This document shows positions 26,313 to 34,166 of a stretch of DNA of 64,000 nt, in pieces. The stretch is from NCBI GenBank assembly GCA_026416715.1, contig JAOAEQ010000003.1:69040-133039 (forward strand), read 5' to 3'. How positions within the stretch are numbered: position 1 is the first letter of the stretch; each line of letters starts with the position of its first letter. The notes beneath the pieces are model-generated. The model was not told where the DNA came from. It searched no databases and was given only the letters and a program-made list of their open reading frames with translations. The position numbers and the translations under genes are program-made. This DNA is from a bacterium. Its GTDB lineage: Bacteria > UBP4 > UBA4092 > JAOAEQ01.

Positions 26313-26966
26313 TTAGTAGAATAACTCGCGAAACTGCTCGCGACTTGACGAAGGGATAATTGCGATAATCGTATCCCCTGGTTTCAGTTCTGTTTCCCCT
26401 TTAGGTATAACCACCGTTCTTTCGCGAATAACCGCAATTAGAATACAGTCGTTAGGTAATTGTATTTTTTGAATCTGTTTATTAACCACAGGTGCATCTT
26501 TTGATAGTTCTATTTTAACAATTTCAACATTTCCGCCTTGTAGTGAAAGCAACGGGATTACCATACTCGAATCAACTTTCTCTTCTATCAAGGTATTAAT
26601 AATTCGAGTACTATTTACCGTAACATCAATACCAAGCATTTGCATGATTTCTTCATTTTTCGGATCGTTAACCCGAGCAATAGTTTTTGGAATAAAATAA
26701 ACAATTTTCGCCATCTGGCAGATAATCAGGTTATCTTCATCCGAACCGGTCACAGCAACTAAGACATCTGCCCGGTTCATCCCTGTAACTTTTAAGGTCT
26801 CGAGTTCAGCACCGTCACCGAGTATAACCGTTTCGCCTAATTCTTCGTTTAGTTTGGTATATCGAGCTGGGTCTTTTTCAACGAGGAGAACCTCATGTCC
26901 TTCTGCTAATAGGACTTTGGTTAAGTTATACCCTACCTTCCCTCCACCTACGACAATAACATACAT
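26313..26966 (-). CDS. TrkA-type RCK protein (N and C domains)
   Basis: 217 residues: RCK_N Rossmann domain with VVGGGKVGYNLTKVL and the acidic VEKD that marks NAD(H) binding, then an RCK_C domain (VEIVKIELSKDAPVVNKQIQ, ending PGDTIIAIIPSSS). Such proteins gate potassium transporters in response to nucleotides. It is the last gene of a minus-strand unit that starts with an APC permease; no TrkH/KtrB membrane subunit is present, so the permease may be the gated partner (inference). Confidence 0.88.
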   Translation of the reverse strand: MYVIVVGGGKVGYNLTKVLLAEGHEVLLVEKDPARYTKLNEELGETVILGDGAELETLKVTGMNRADVLVAVTGSDEDNLIICQMAKIVYFIPKTIARVNDPKNEEIMQMLGIDVTVNSTRIINTLIEEKVDSSMVIPLLSLQGGNVEIVKIELSKDAPVVNKQIQKIQLPNDCILIAVIRERTVVIPKGETELKPGDTIIAIIPSSSREQFRELFY

Positions 26967-27036
26967 ACGATTATAACATCTTCAATCCAAACCAAATGCT
27001 ATGATTTAATATTGGATTTTTGATTTTTTCCTTTTT

Positions 27037-27456
27037 TTATTTCTTTTTTCCGGATATTTTCGGAAATAACGTTTCTTTTAACATTTCGGTTATCATAATG
27101 GTCGGGCAAACCGTAATAATCCCAATTTCTTTAAACGCAGCCGCTCGTTTCGGGTCATAGACTCGCGCGATACTCCGATTAATGCCAAATTTCTCTTTGA
27201 CAAACTGTGCTGCCATTAAATTCATATTATCTGAATTAGTTACCGCAATAAATGCATCTATTTTAGTTAATTCCGCTTCGCGAATAACCGCATCGTCAAG
27301 CCCATGGCCAACAAGGATTGTCCCTTTAAAGTTTTCATCGAGATGCTGAAACGCTTGCCGATTCTCATCTATAATCGTAACTTTATGTCCTTCAGCATCT
27401 AGCTGGGATGCTAACCGTGCCCCCACTCGACCACAACCTAAAATGACGATTCGCAT
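27037..27456 (-). CDS. TrkA-type RCK N-domain protein
   Basis: 139 residues, a single RCK_N domain: VILGCGRVGARLASQL, IIDEN at the nucleotide-ribose site, then VTNSDNMNLMAAQFVKEKFG. It lacks the C-terminal ligand domain found in its neighbour, so the two may form a hetero-ring. Truncation of a longer gene is unlikely because it ends cleanly in a Lys-rich tail (SGKKK). Confidence 0.87.
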   Translation of the reverse strand: MRIVILGCGRVGARLASQLDAEGHKVTIIDENRQAFQHLDENFKGTILVGHGLDDAVIREAELTKIDAFIAVTNSDNMNLMAAQFVKEKFGINRSIARVYDPKRAAAFKEIGIITVCPTIMITEMLKETLFPKISGKKK

Positions 27457-27550
27457 ACATAACCTTTCTATTTTATAAACTGCAAATTAAGTACATTCTA
27501 TAATAATATACCAATCCCAATACCTATGTCCCAAATTGATGACTTCGCAA

Positions 27551-28186
27551 TTATTTCTCTAGTTTTGGTCGGTCGATGATTACCTCGCAATGAGCGCGTC
27601 GAAGGAGAACATCCGTAGTTTTGCCCAGAACCATTTGCGCCGGGTTAACCCGAGGACGAACGCCCATAACAATCATGTCTACATCATATTCCTTAGCGGA
27701 GCGGATGATTTCTTCCGCTGCAACTCGGGCACGTTCGATTTTCCGAATCGCGGGTAATCCACGTAATTGAACAATCGCTTCAGCTCGGTCAAGCGCTTGT
27801 TTTGCTTTTTCTTCTTCTTTTGGCAACTTTGCTCCTAGCGGTAAAGTTCGTGGGACTTCAACGATATACGTTAACACAATTTCAGCGTTCTGTTCAGCGC
27901 CGAGCCGACACGCGAGTTCTACTCCTCGGTCAGAATATGAAGTTCCCTGTGTAGGGACCAGAATTCGTTTAATTGCATCAACCGACCGTATTGCTTTAGC
28001 GACATCACGAGATACCATTGGCGGCGGATGCAGCATCCACCACATTATCCCGCTCAACGATGCGGTAAAGAGCAGAGCGAGCAGCAATCCTATCCAGGAA
28101 AACGATATTTCCCCGGTAGACTGCGGGACAATCAATAATGATGAAACAAAATTAGTTGTGGTTTCGCTAGCAGTCGTTAATTGCAT
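27551..28186 (-). CDS. Membrane-anchored universal stress protein
   Basis: 211 residues. One strong membrane helix near residues 30-50 (WIGLLLALLFTASLSGIMWWML) is followed by a USP domain beginning IKRILVPTQGTSYSDRGVELACRLG and ending MVLGKTTDVLLRRAHCEVIIDRP, where the GxxxxxLLRxAxCxV pattern is the usual ATP-binding end. Most USPs are soluble, so the anchor is unusual. Its place between the APC permease and the RCK genes suggests it is a cytoplasmic regulatory subunit of that transporter. Confidence 0.85.
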   Translation of the reverse strand: MQLTTASETTTNFVSSLLIVPQSTGEISFSWIGLLLALLFTASLSGIMWWMLHPPPMVSRDVAKAIRSVDAIKRILVPTQGTSYSDRGVELACRLGAEQNAEIVLTYIVEVPRTLPLGAKLPKEEEKAKQALDRAEAIVQLRGLPAIRKIERARVAAEEIIRSAKEYDVDMIVMGVRPRVNPAQMVLGKTTDVLLRRAHCEVIIDRPKLEK

Positions 28187-28203
28187 ACATTTGATTTTAA
28201 AAT

Positions 28204-28440
28204 TTATCTTTTTGATTCGGATGTGATTTTTAGATTATTTATTGCCCGATAAAACAGCCACATCCGGTATACCCCAGCTAGAAAAAACAATATTCCGATT
28301 AGAACACCGTACCAGGTTGGGACTTTCAACGATCGATAAATTAAAATCGGACCAAGTATCGTTAAGATAATTCCGAATGCAATTCGGAAATAATCTAGCG
28401 TTGGAATACTAATTTTCTTAGGTGACATTTTCTGATTCAA
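28204..28440 (-). CDS. Small two-helix membrane protein
   Basis: 78 residues with two membrane segments (YFRIAFGIILTILGPILIY and WYGVLIGILFFLAGVYRMWLF) and charged termini. It overlaps the end of the APC permease gene by 23 bp in another frame, so translation is probably coupled. No family recognised; likely an accessory subunit of the transporter. Confidence 0.7.
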   Translation of the reverse strand: MNQKMSPKKISIPTLDYFRIAFGIILTILGPILIYRSLKVPTWYGVLIGILFFLAGVYRMWLFYRAINNLKITSESKR

Positions 28441-30010
28441 TTAATGGCGCTCTTTTTCGGTCGCGTTCCGCGAGTGCATTTTTATATTGTTCTAGCAAAT
28501 CGAATTCCTCTGCGGATTCGAGCACCTGTTTCTGTTGTTCTTCCCAATTACGTTTAATGCTACCAAAAATTGGAAATCCTCGTCTTTTCCGATACCAAGC
28601 ATAATAGATGAAACAGCCGAATACCCATAGTGGACCAGCAATGCGTCCGATTTCATGTGTTAGGACTACCATAACCAGAACTAAAAATACACCAAATAAA
28701 CCTATCACTCCAAGAATCGGGAATTCGACCACCTGATGTTTTAATTTCAATTTCAGATTTAATGGGACTTTATAGGGTCTTGGTGTATAAGGGTCAGAAA
28801 ACCTAAGTTTTATTAGTGCAATAAAAACTAAAGTATAACCTAATGATGCACCAAATGCATACATATTTCCTAATGTATCCAATGCATTTTTACTTAAGAA
28901 CGATAATAATAATTCGATAATTCCGATACTAGAAAAAACCACAATTGTTCGAACCGGAGTTTTATATTTTGGGTGAACTTTATCAAACCATTCACTTATG
29001 CATTCCATTTTACTCATAGAATACGTTAGCCGAGAAGCCCCGACAATTCCACTGTTTGTGGAAATGAATAAAAAACATGCGCCAAGAATTGCAGTTAACG
29101 GTCCGGCAACTAATCCGATAAATGAGATATTACTCGCTAATTTTGCGACTGGATCACCGTAAGAAACTTCTGTCCATGGAAGAATACCTAAACTTAGAGT
29201 TGAAAATGCGGTTGCGAAAATAAAAACATTAAAAATAAGACTTAACGAAGTCCGAGGGATAATTGTTGCTGGACGACGGGTTTCCTGTGCTGCCTGCGAT
29301 ATTGATTCTAATCCTACATAGGAAATAATCGCTAAGCTTGAACCGTACATAAAATTATTCCAGCTTGGGAATTGAGTTTGCCAATGCCAGATTAGCATTT
29401 CCGGTTTCCACGTGAAAATGAATCCTACAACAATGATGATTCCTTCTACAACAATTCCGAAAACACCAAGAATTTCATTCAATAACGATGATTCGCGAAT
29501 CCCTTTAATATTTAGCCAGATTAATATTACAATTAAGAGAAGAGCTTCTAAACACCATATTGGATTCAAATTGGTAAATTGACCGAAAGAAATATTTAGG
29601 TCGCGGATGGCTGGGAAAAAGAAGTTGATGTAACCTGCGGTTCCGGTAGCGAATAGGGCAATATCAATAGTATAGTCTAATAGCAAAGCACTTCCTGCCA
29701 CAAATCCCCAGAAATCACCGAGACCACGTAAGGTAAAATACTGTCCACCTCCAGCAACGGGATATGCAGACGCAAGTTCAGTATAAGCTAAACCGATAAG
29801 GATATAGACAAGTCCGGCTACGGCAAATGCGATATTAGTTGCGCCTTGTGCAGCTGCCATAACGATACCGAGTGCAACATAAATATCTGCGCCGACATCA
29901 GCATACCCCCACATGAACGAACCCCACACGCTTACATTCCGCCGGAGTTCGGGTTGAGGAAATTGATGATTAGAACTGGTAGCAGGCGTATCGCTAGATT
30001 CACCAACCAT
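28418..30010 (-). CDS. APC-superfamily permease
   Basis: 530 residues, about 12 membrane helices, C-terminal cytoplasmic tail of about 60 residues that is highly charged. The first helix reads SFMWGYADVGADIYVALGIV in place of the GIGSGIF motif of classical amino acid permeases; the later SYVGLESISQAAQETRRP and FGASLGYTLVFIALIKLR are APC-like. Substrate could be an amino acid, or potassium as in KimA/KUP-type APC proteins, which would fit the linked RCK and USP genes. The second possibility is inference. Confidence 0.85.
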   Translation of the reverse strand: MVGESSDTPATSSNHQFPQPELRRNVSVWGSFMWGYADVGADIYVALGIVMAAAQGATNIAFAVAGLVYILIGLAYTELASAYPVAGGGQYFTLRGLGDFWGFVAGSALLLDYTIDIALFATGTAGYINFFFPAIRDLNISFGQFTNLNPIWCLEALLLIVILIWLNIKGIRESSLLNEILGVFGIVVEGIIIVVGFIFTWKPEMLIWHWQTQFPSWNNFMYGSSLAIISYVGLESISQAAQETRRPATIIPRTSLSLIFNVFIFATAFSTLSLGILPWTEVSYGDPVAKLASNISFIGLVAGPLTAILGACFLFISTNSGIVGASRLTYSMSKMECISEWFDKVHPKYKTPVRTIVVFSSIGIIELLLSFLSKNALDTLGNMYAFGASLGYTLVFIALIKLRFSDPYTPRPYKVPLNLKLKLKHQVVEFPILGVIGLFGVFLVLVMVVLTHEIGRIAGPLWVFGCFIYYAWYRKRRGFPIFGSIKRNWEEQQKQVLESAEEFDLLEQYKNALAERDRKRAPLIESENVT

Positions 30011-30040
30011 ATTGAGTTTAACCGGTAATTTGAAACTTTT

Positions 30041-30397
30041 CTAAAATCCTTTTTTTACGAAAACGAGAATCGTTGCACAAACCAACCACACTAATAGGGA
30101 TAGTAAAATACTCGGAAGTATTTTAAACCGATAGCTGCACCAATATAAGGTTGACGCAAATGCTATCCAGACCGGAATCGCCCAGAAACTCCAGATAATC
30201 GTTTCCCGCATTCGGTCGCCATTGCCGTTGCTTCCTAAAAAAAAGAATGTCGGAAGGCTAATGATTGGAAAAAATAGGAGCAATCCAGCAAGATAACTCA
30301 ATTTCGTCTGGGAAAGCCATAGAATCAAACCAATAAATGCGCCGCCAATGACCGCTTTGATTAAAATTTGAGTCATAAACAATATTGTAACATACAT
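30041..30397 (-). CDS. GlpM/DUF3147-like small membrane protein
   Basis: 118 residues with four hydrophobic segments. The first half (KAVIGGAFIGLILWLSQTKLSYLAGLLLFFPIISLP) and the central RETIIWSFWAIPVW resemble GlpM/DUF3147 proteins, whose role is unknown. An ATG at 30376 is an alternative start; neither has a ribosome site. It is the first gene of the minus-strand unit, 30 bp before the APC permease. Confidence 0.6.
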   Translation of the reverse strand: MYVTILFMTQILIKAVIGGAFIGLILWLSQTKLSYLAGLLLFFPIISLPTFFFLGSNGNGDRMRETIIWSFWAIPVWIAFASTLYWCSYRFKILPSILLSLLVWLVCATILVFVKKGF

Positions 30398-30713
30398 TAT
30401 TATACCATAATTTTAACCTTATAGATTAAATCACATCACGGTTTTATTTTAGGAACCGAATGATAATCAATCTCCTAGGAGATATATTGACCATTTTTAA
30501 ATGTAATGATGTACTAAGGGTTTCCTTGAAGTTGAAGTGAAGTAGAGTTAAGGCACTACGCAATAACCTTGATTATTTCCCATTATTCATTCTCATGAAA
30601 AATATAATAAAATAGCACTCCTATGAAAATAATAAGGTTGCAGTTACTTTTGGTATTTTAACGATTATCATGAAATAGTCCGGGGAATCTCCTCGCTATG
30701 TTTCTCGCTTTGA
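30398..30713. other. Intergenic region
   Basis: AT-rich, no convincing gene. It contains a perfect 14-bp palindrome ATCTCCTAGGAGAT (30470-30483) that could be a protein-binding site. Confidence 0.35.
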
Positions 30714-30923
30714 AAAACCACAAAACAAGACATTGAAATTGTGATTGAAGAAAAACCAAGTTTCGATTCCATGTCAGGCGCATATTTTTCGTTGACGGCA
30801 ACAGTTAAGTTCGATACCCAGATTTATACCGGTAATGCATTATCAGGGTGGGAAAAATACAGTGCCATTTTTCCGACTGATCCTTCAAAATTTTTCATTC
30901 AAATAATCCTTTGTGGAAAATAA
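30714..30923 (+). pseudogene. Possible gene remnant
   Basis: An open frame entering from a TGA at 30711 reads QDIEIVIEEKPSFDSMSG and ends KFFIQIILCGK. It looks like the C-terminal end of a larger protein; there is no ribosome site, no plausible start and nothing matching upstream. Could also be chance. No family recognised. Confidence 0.25.
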
Positions 30924-31005
30924 ATCCGTAGTTACTCTATCACGGCATAGGTATCCGTCAGAAGTTAAGTTATACTTAAATATTTCAAAAAATATTAAAT
31001 AATAC

Positions 31006-31034
31006 TTGACAAACATCTTTTTGTGGTGTATACT
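31006..31034 (+). promoter_or_regulatory. Sigma-70 promoter of XRE-cupin regulator
   Basis: Perfect TTGACA (31006-31011), 17-bp spacer, TATACT (31029-31034); start of transcription near 31041. This is the best promoter in the window, and the short leader carries AAAGG before the ATG at 31058. AAATATT occurs twice just upstream (30978-30984 and 30990-30996) and might bind the regulator itself. Confidence 0.8.
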
Positions 31035-31057
31035 ATTTGGTGAAAGGTAGAAATACA

Positions 31058-31609
31058 ATGAAACTAGTTGGAGTTAATATAAAGCGATATCGGGAAGAGC
31101 GGCAAATCACTTTACGCGATTTAGCGAGCAAATTGAACGTCAGCGCAAGTTTCTTATCACAGGTTGAAACCGGAAAAGCATCGCCGTCATTATCAACCTT
31201 AAAGAACATTGCCGATGCGTTACACACCACGGTAGGGAGTTTAATCGGTGAAACAGAACCTACGGCGACCCAACCAGTCGTTCGTGAGAAGGAACGCAAA
31301 TCGCTCAAACAGTTAGGGAAAGGGATTAAATTATATTTATTAACTTCACCGGATCCGAATAAACAGATGGAACCGTTATTGTTTAAACTGGATAAAGAGG
31401 CTAATTCCGGAGAAGCGTCATATCGCCATTTTGGTCAAGAGTTTGTTTTGGTTTTGAAAGGAACATTGGAAATCACACTCAATGAGAGCAAGTATATTTT
31501 GAAAAAAGGAGATAGTATTTATTTTAATTCCAGTATTCCGCATCTGTTTCGAAATGTCTCTAAAGGGACTACTGAAGCACTATGGGTGGTAACCCCACCA
31601 ACTTTTTAA
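31058..31609 (+). CDS. XRE-family regulator with C-terminal cupin domain
   Basis: 183 residues. Helix-turn-helix of the XRE type in the first 60 residues (LRDLASKLNVSASFLSQVETGKASPSLSTL), then a cupin ligand domain (FGQEFVLVLKGTLEITLN, KKGDSIYFNSSIPHLFRN). This PuuR/ClgR-like architecture usually senses a small metabolite and represses neighbouring genes. The upstream ATG-like codon at 31037 lies before the transcription start predicted above, so I use 31058. The following three genes are its likely targets. Confidence 0.9.
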   Translation: MKLVGVNIKRYREERQITLRDLASKLNVSASFLSQVETGKASPSLSTLKNIADALHTTVGSLIGETEPTATQPVVREKERKSLKQLGKGIKLYLLTSPDPNKQMEPLLFKLDKEANSGEASYRHFGQEFVLVLKGTLEITLNESKYILKKGDSIYFNSSIPHLFRNVSKGTTEALWVVTPPTF

Positions 31610-31643
31610 GTGCAGTAAACTGCTCTATTTTTTTATACGCTAT

Positions 31644-31686
31644 GTTAATTATTACTTAATATAGTTAATTTATATAAAACTAACTA
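31644..31686. promoter_or_regulatory. Possible operator upstream of the M20-like gene
   Basis: GTTAATT occurs at 31644-31650 and again at 31664-31670, exactly 20 bp (two helical turns) apart, and TAGTTA (31662-31667) is mirrored by TAACTA (31681-31686). The cluster ends just before the GGGAGG ribosome site and would suit a dimeric regulator such as the XRE-cupin protein encoded upstream. Confidence 0.35.
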
Positions 31687-31705
31687 GTAATGGGAGGTAA
31701 CAGGT

Positions 31706-32944
31706 ATGTATAACATTCTAAAAACCAAACTAACCGGATTACAAAATCCCATGCAGGATTTTTCCGGTCGATTATCTGAGTTTAATCTTGATGAAAGGAA
31801 CATGACTGAATTTATTACTTTGATCTCGCAAGAGATGAAAAAGTTAGACTTTGATGAAGTGGTTCAAGACCATGCCGGCAATATTATCGGTATCATTAAT
31901 GGTTATGACGCTCAGGAAGATTTAATTCTGATATCCCATATGGATTTTTCTGTGTTCTCTGGATTACAATCGTTCAGGTCATACCAACCAGAACTGGATA
32001 TGCTGACTTTTAAAGCCGGAATAATTTCATCGATATACGCCGGGGGATTAATGAAGCGGGTGTTAATGCCATTGAAGGGGAATCTAATCGTTTGCTGTGT
32101 TCCCCGAAGTGAAAGTTGCGGAATAGGTATCAAATATCTATTCGATAATTTCTTACGGGAACGACGCAAACATATTCAGGGAGTCATTCTTTGTGAGCCA
32201 ACTGACTTTAATATCAATCTTGGTCATAAAGGAAAAATGGAGTATGAGATTGTGGTGAAAGGGAAAATTGGGAAAGATGAATTTTTCGAACAACGGGGAA
32301 TAAATATGCTCGGGACTATGTTTCCGTTAATCAACGAATTAGAGAAATATTCACAAACGTTACCTCGCGATTTTACATTAGGTCCATCGAGTTTACGGAT
32401 TAAAGATGTTAGCTATAGCGGTTACGGTAGTCCGTATCAGCCATTGGAAGATTTACGAGAATGTCGGGTGGTCGTTGATCGCACCTATGTTCCGGAAGAA
32501 AGAGAGGAAACGATTTTAAATAAAGCCAAATCGATTGCGAAAAGTGTTTATCGAGAAAAACCGGAAGTAATAGTTGACACTGCGGTGGCAACGCGCAGAG
32601 TTAAAACCCTAGCTGGAACAGAAGTTATTGCTGAAAAAGAATATAAACCATGGAGAATGGAAGAACATCATCCATTTGTTCTCTCTTCGTTAGGAGTACT
32701 GAGAGAAAACGGATTTAATGCTACACTTGGATACTGGAAAAAAATTATTACCGAAGGTTCATATACTTGTGGTGAATTACAGATACCAACTATTGGTTTT
32801 GGCGCTGGTTCGGAAGAGATGCTAACTGTCGGCAAACCTATGATATCGATCGATGATTTAGCTAAATCAGTATATGGACAAACCCTGATAATTCACCGGA
32901 ATCTTGGTATGCCAACGTTTGGGTGGTGCGAAGATGAAATCTAA
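31706..32944 (+). CDS. M20-family hydrolase-like protein with missing metal ligands
   Basis: 412 residues, alignable from memory with YgeY-type M20 amidohydrolases. Retained: His78 in LISHMD and the Glu of CEPTDFNINLGHKGKMEYEI. Altered: the bridging Asp (usually in SDQEGG, here TFKAGI), the EE pair (here RSES), the CHGS dimer-interface His (here GKDE) and the final His (usually EAHAP, here MLTVG). It should therefore be inactive or bind metal differently. Ribosome site GGGAGG, and it overlaps the next gene by 11 bp. Possible binding protein rather than enzyme. Confidence 0.75.
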   Translation: MYNILKTKLTGLQNPMQDFSGRLSEFNLDERNMTEFITLISQEMKKLDFDEVVQDHAGNIIGIINGYDAQEDLILISHMDFSVFSGLQSFRSYQPELDMLTFKAGIISSIYAGGLMKRVLMPLKGNLIVCCVPRSESCGIGIKYLFDNFLRERRKHIQGVILCEPTDFNINLGHKGKMEYEIVVKGKIGKDEFFEQRGINMLGTMFPLINELEKYSQTLPRDFTLGPSSLRIKDVSYSGYGSPYQPLEDLRECRVVVDRTYVPEEREETILNKAKSIAKSVYREKPEVIVDTAVATRRVKTLAGTEVIAEKEYKPWRMEEHHPFVLSSLGVLRENGFNATLGYWKKIITEGSYTCGELQIPTIGFGAGSEEMLTVGKPMISIDDLAKSVYGQTLIIHRNLGMPTFGWCEDEI

Positions 32945-34166
32945 TGCTACTCCAATTAACATTCTAGTACTGAACTGCGGAAGTTCATCGCTAAAATATA
33001 AAATTATTCGGATGCCGGAAGAACAGGAATTGGTTTCAGGTGAAGCGGAACGGGTTGGAATAAAAACACAAGATACCCCGATGATAACCCATTATGTTTT
33101 CGGCCAAAAACGGGTGGTTAAAACTGAAATTCCGAATCATACCGTAGCGTTCCGAAAAGCGTTATCACTGATTAAAGAAGACCATAAAACCCATAAATCG
33201 GTTACGTTCGATATCTTTGCCCATCGATATGTTCATCCGGGAACGTGGTTTTCAAAAACAACAAAAATCACTAATGCCAGACTCGAACGGTTGCGAGAAA
33301 CATTGCAATTAGCGCCGTTACATAATCCGATATCATTTGCGTTGGTCGAACTTTGCACACAAGAGTATCCGGAAATTCCGCAATATGTGGTGTTCGATAC
33401 CGCGTTTCATTCAACGATTCCAAAGGAATTGTATAGCTATGCGTTACCCATGAAACTGGTAAAAAAATATGGGCTAAGAAAAATAGGGTTCCATGGTATC
33501 TCACATCAGTATGTAAGTAGGGAAGCTTGCCGATATCTAAATCGAGATTATAGAACTCAACGGATTATTAGTTGTCATTTAGGTACGGGTGGTTCCAGTG
33601 TATGCGCGATAGATTGTGGGAAATCAATCAACAATTCGATGGGATTTACTCCGTTAGAAGGATTAATGATGAACACCCGTTCCGGGGATTTAGATTTAGG
33701 GTTGCTCTTTTATATTATGTTTAAAGAAAATATCTCGCCTGAAGATACCGAGACAATTTTAAATAAAAAAAGTGGAGTCCTTGGCATATTTAAGAATTCA
33801 TCGGATTTACGCGATGTGATTAAAAGTATTAATAACGATTATAAAGCCAAAATGGCGTTTAATATGTACGTCCGCCGGGTAAAAAAATATATATGTTACT
33901 ATATACTCTTATTAAGAAAAGCAGATATTATTTTGTTTACTGATTCAATCGGAGTTGGAGTCCCGTTGATTCGAGAAGAGATTTGCCAAGGATTGGATTT
34001 CTTTGGAATCAAGTTGGATAAATTCAAAAATGCAAATTATACTAATGGAATACAAGATATTTCAACCTTAGATTCAGAAACCCGAATTCTGGTACTACCG
34101 ACCGATGAAGAAATTATGATTGCGCGAGAGGCATATAAGGAGTTTAACCATGATAATCGTTATTGA
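32934..34166 (+). CDS. Acetate kinase-like protein (first of pair)
   Basis: 410 residues from the ATG at 32934, which overlaps the previous stop. Acetate kinase (ASKHA fold) signatures are clear: LVLNCGSSSLKYKI, HRYVHPG, LAPLHNP, VFDTAFHSTIPKELY, GFHGISH, CHLGTGGSS, TPLEGLMMNTRSGDLD and PTDEEIMIARE. The adenosine-binding FTGGIGENS is instead FTDSIGVGV, and HGG is HPG. So the phosphate and acetate residues are kept but nucleotide binding may differ. It may still use acyl phosphate. Its ORF overlaps the next gene by 17 bp. Confidence 0.85.
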   Translation: MKSNATPINILVLNCGSSSLKYKIIRMPEEQELVSGEAERVGIKTQDTPMITHYVFGQKRVVKTEIPNHTVAFRKALSLIKEDHKTHKSVTFDIFAHRYVHPGTWFSKTTKITNARLERLRETLQLAPLHNPISFALVELCTQEYPEIPQYVVFDTAFHSTIPKELYSYALPMKLVKKYGLRKIGFHGISHQYVSREACRYLNRDYRTQRIISCHLGTGGSSVCAIDCGKSINNSMGFTPLEGLMMNTRSGDLDLGLLFYIMFKENISPEDTETILNKKSGVLGIFKNSSDLRDVIKSINNDYKAKMAFNMYVRRVKKYICYYILLLRKADIILFTDSIGVGVPLIREEICQGLDFFGIKLDKFKNANYTNGIQDISTLDSETRILVLPTDEEIMIAREAYKEFNHDNRY

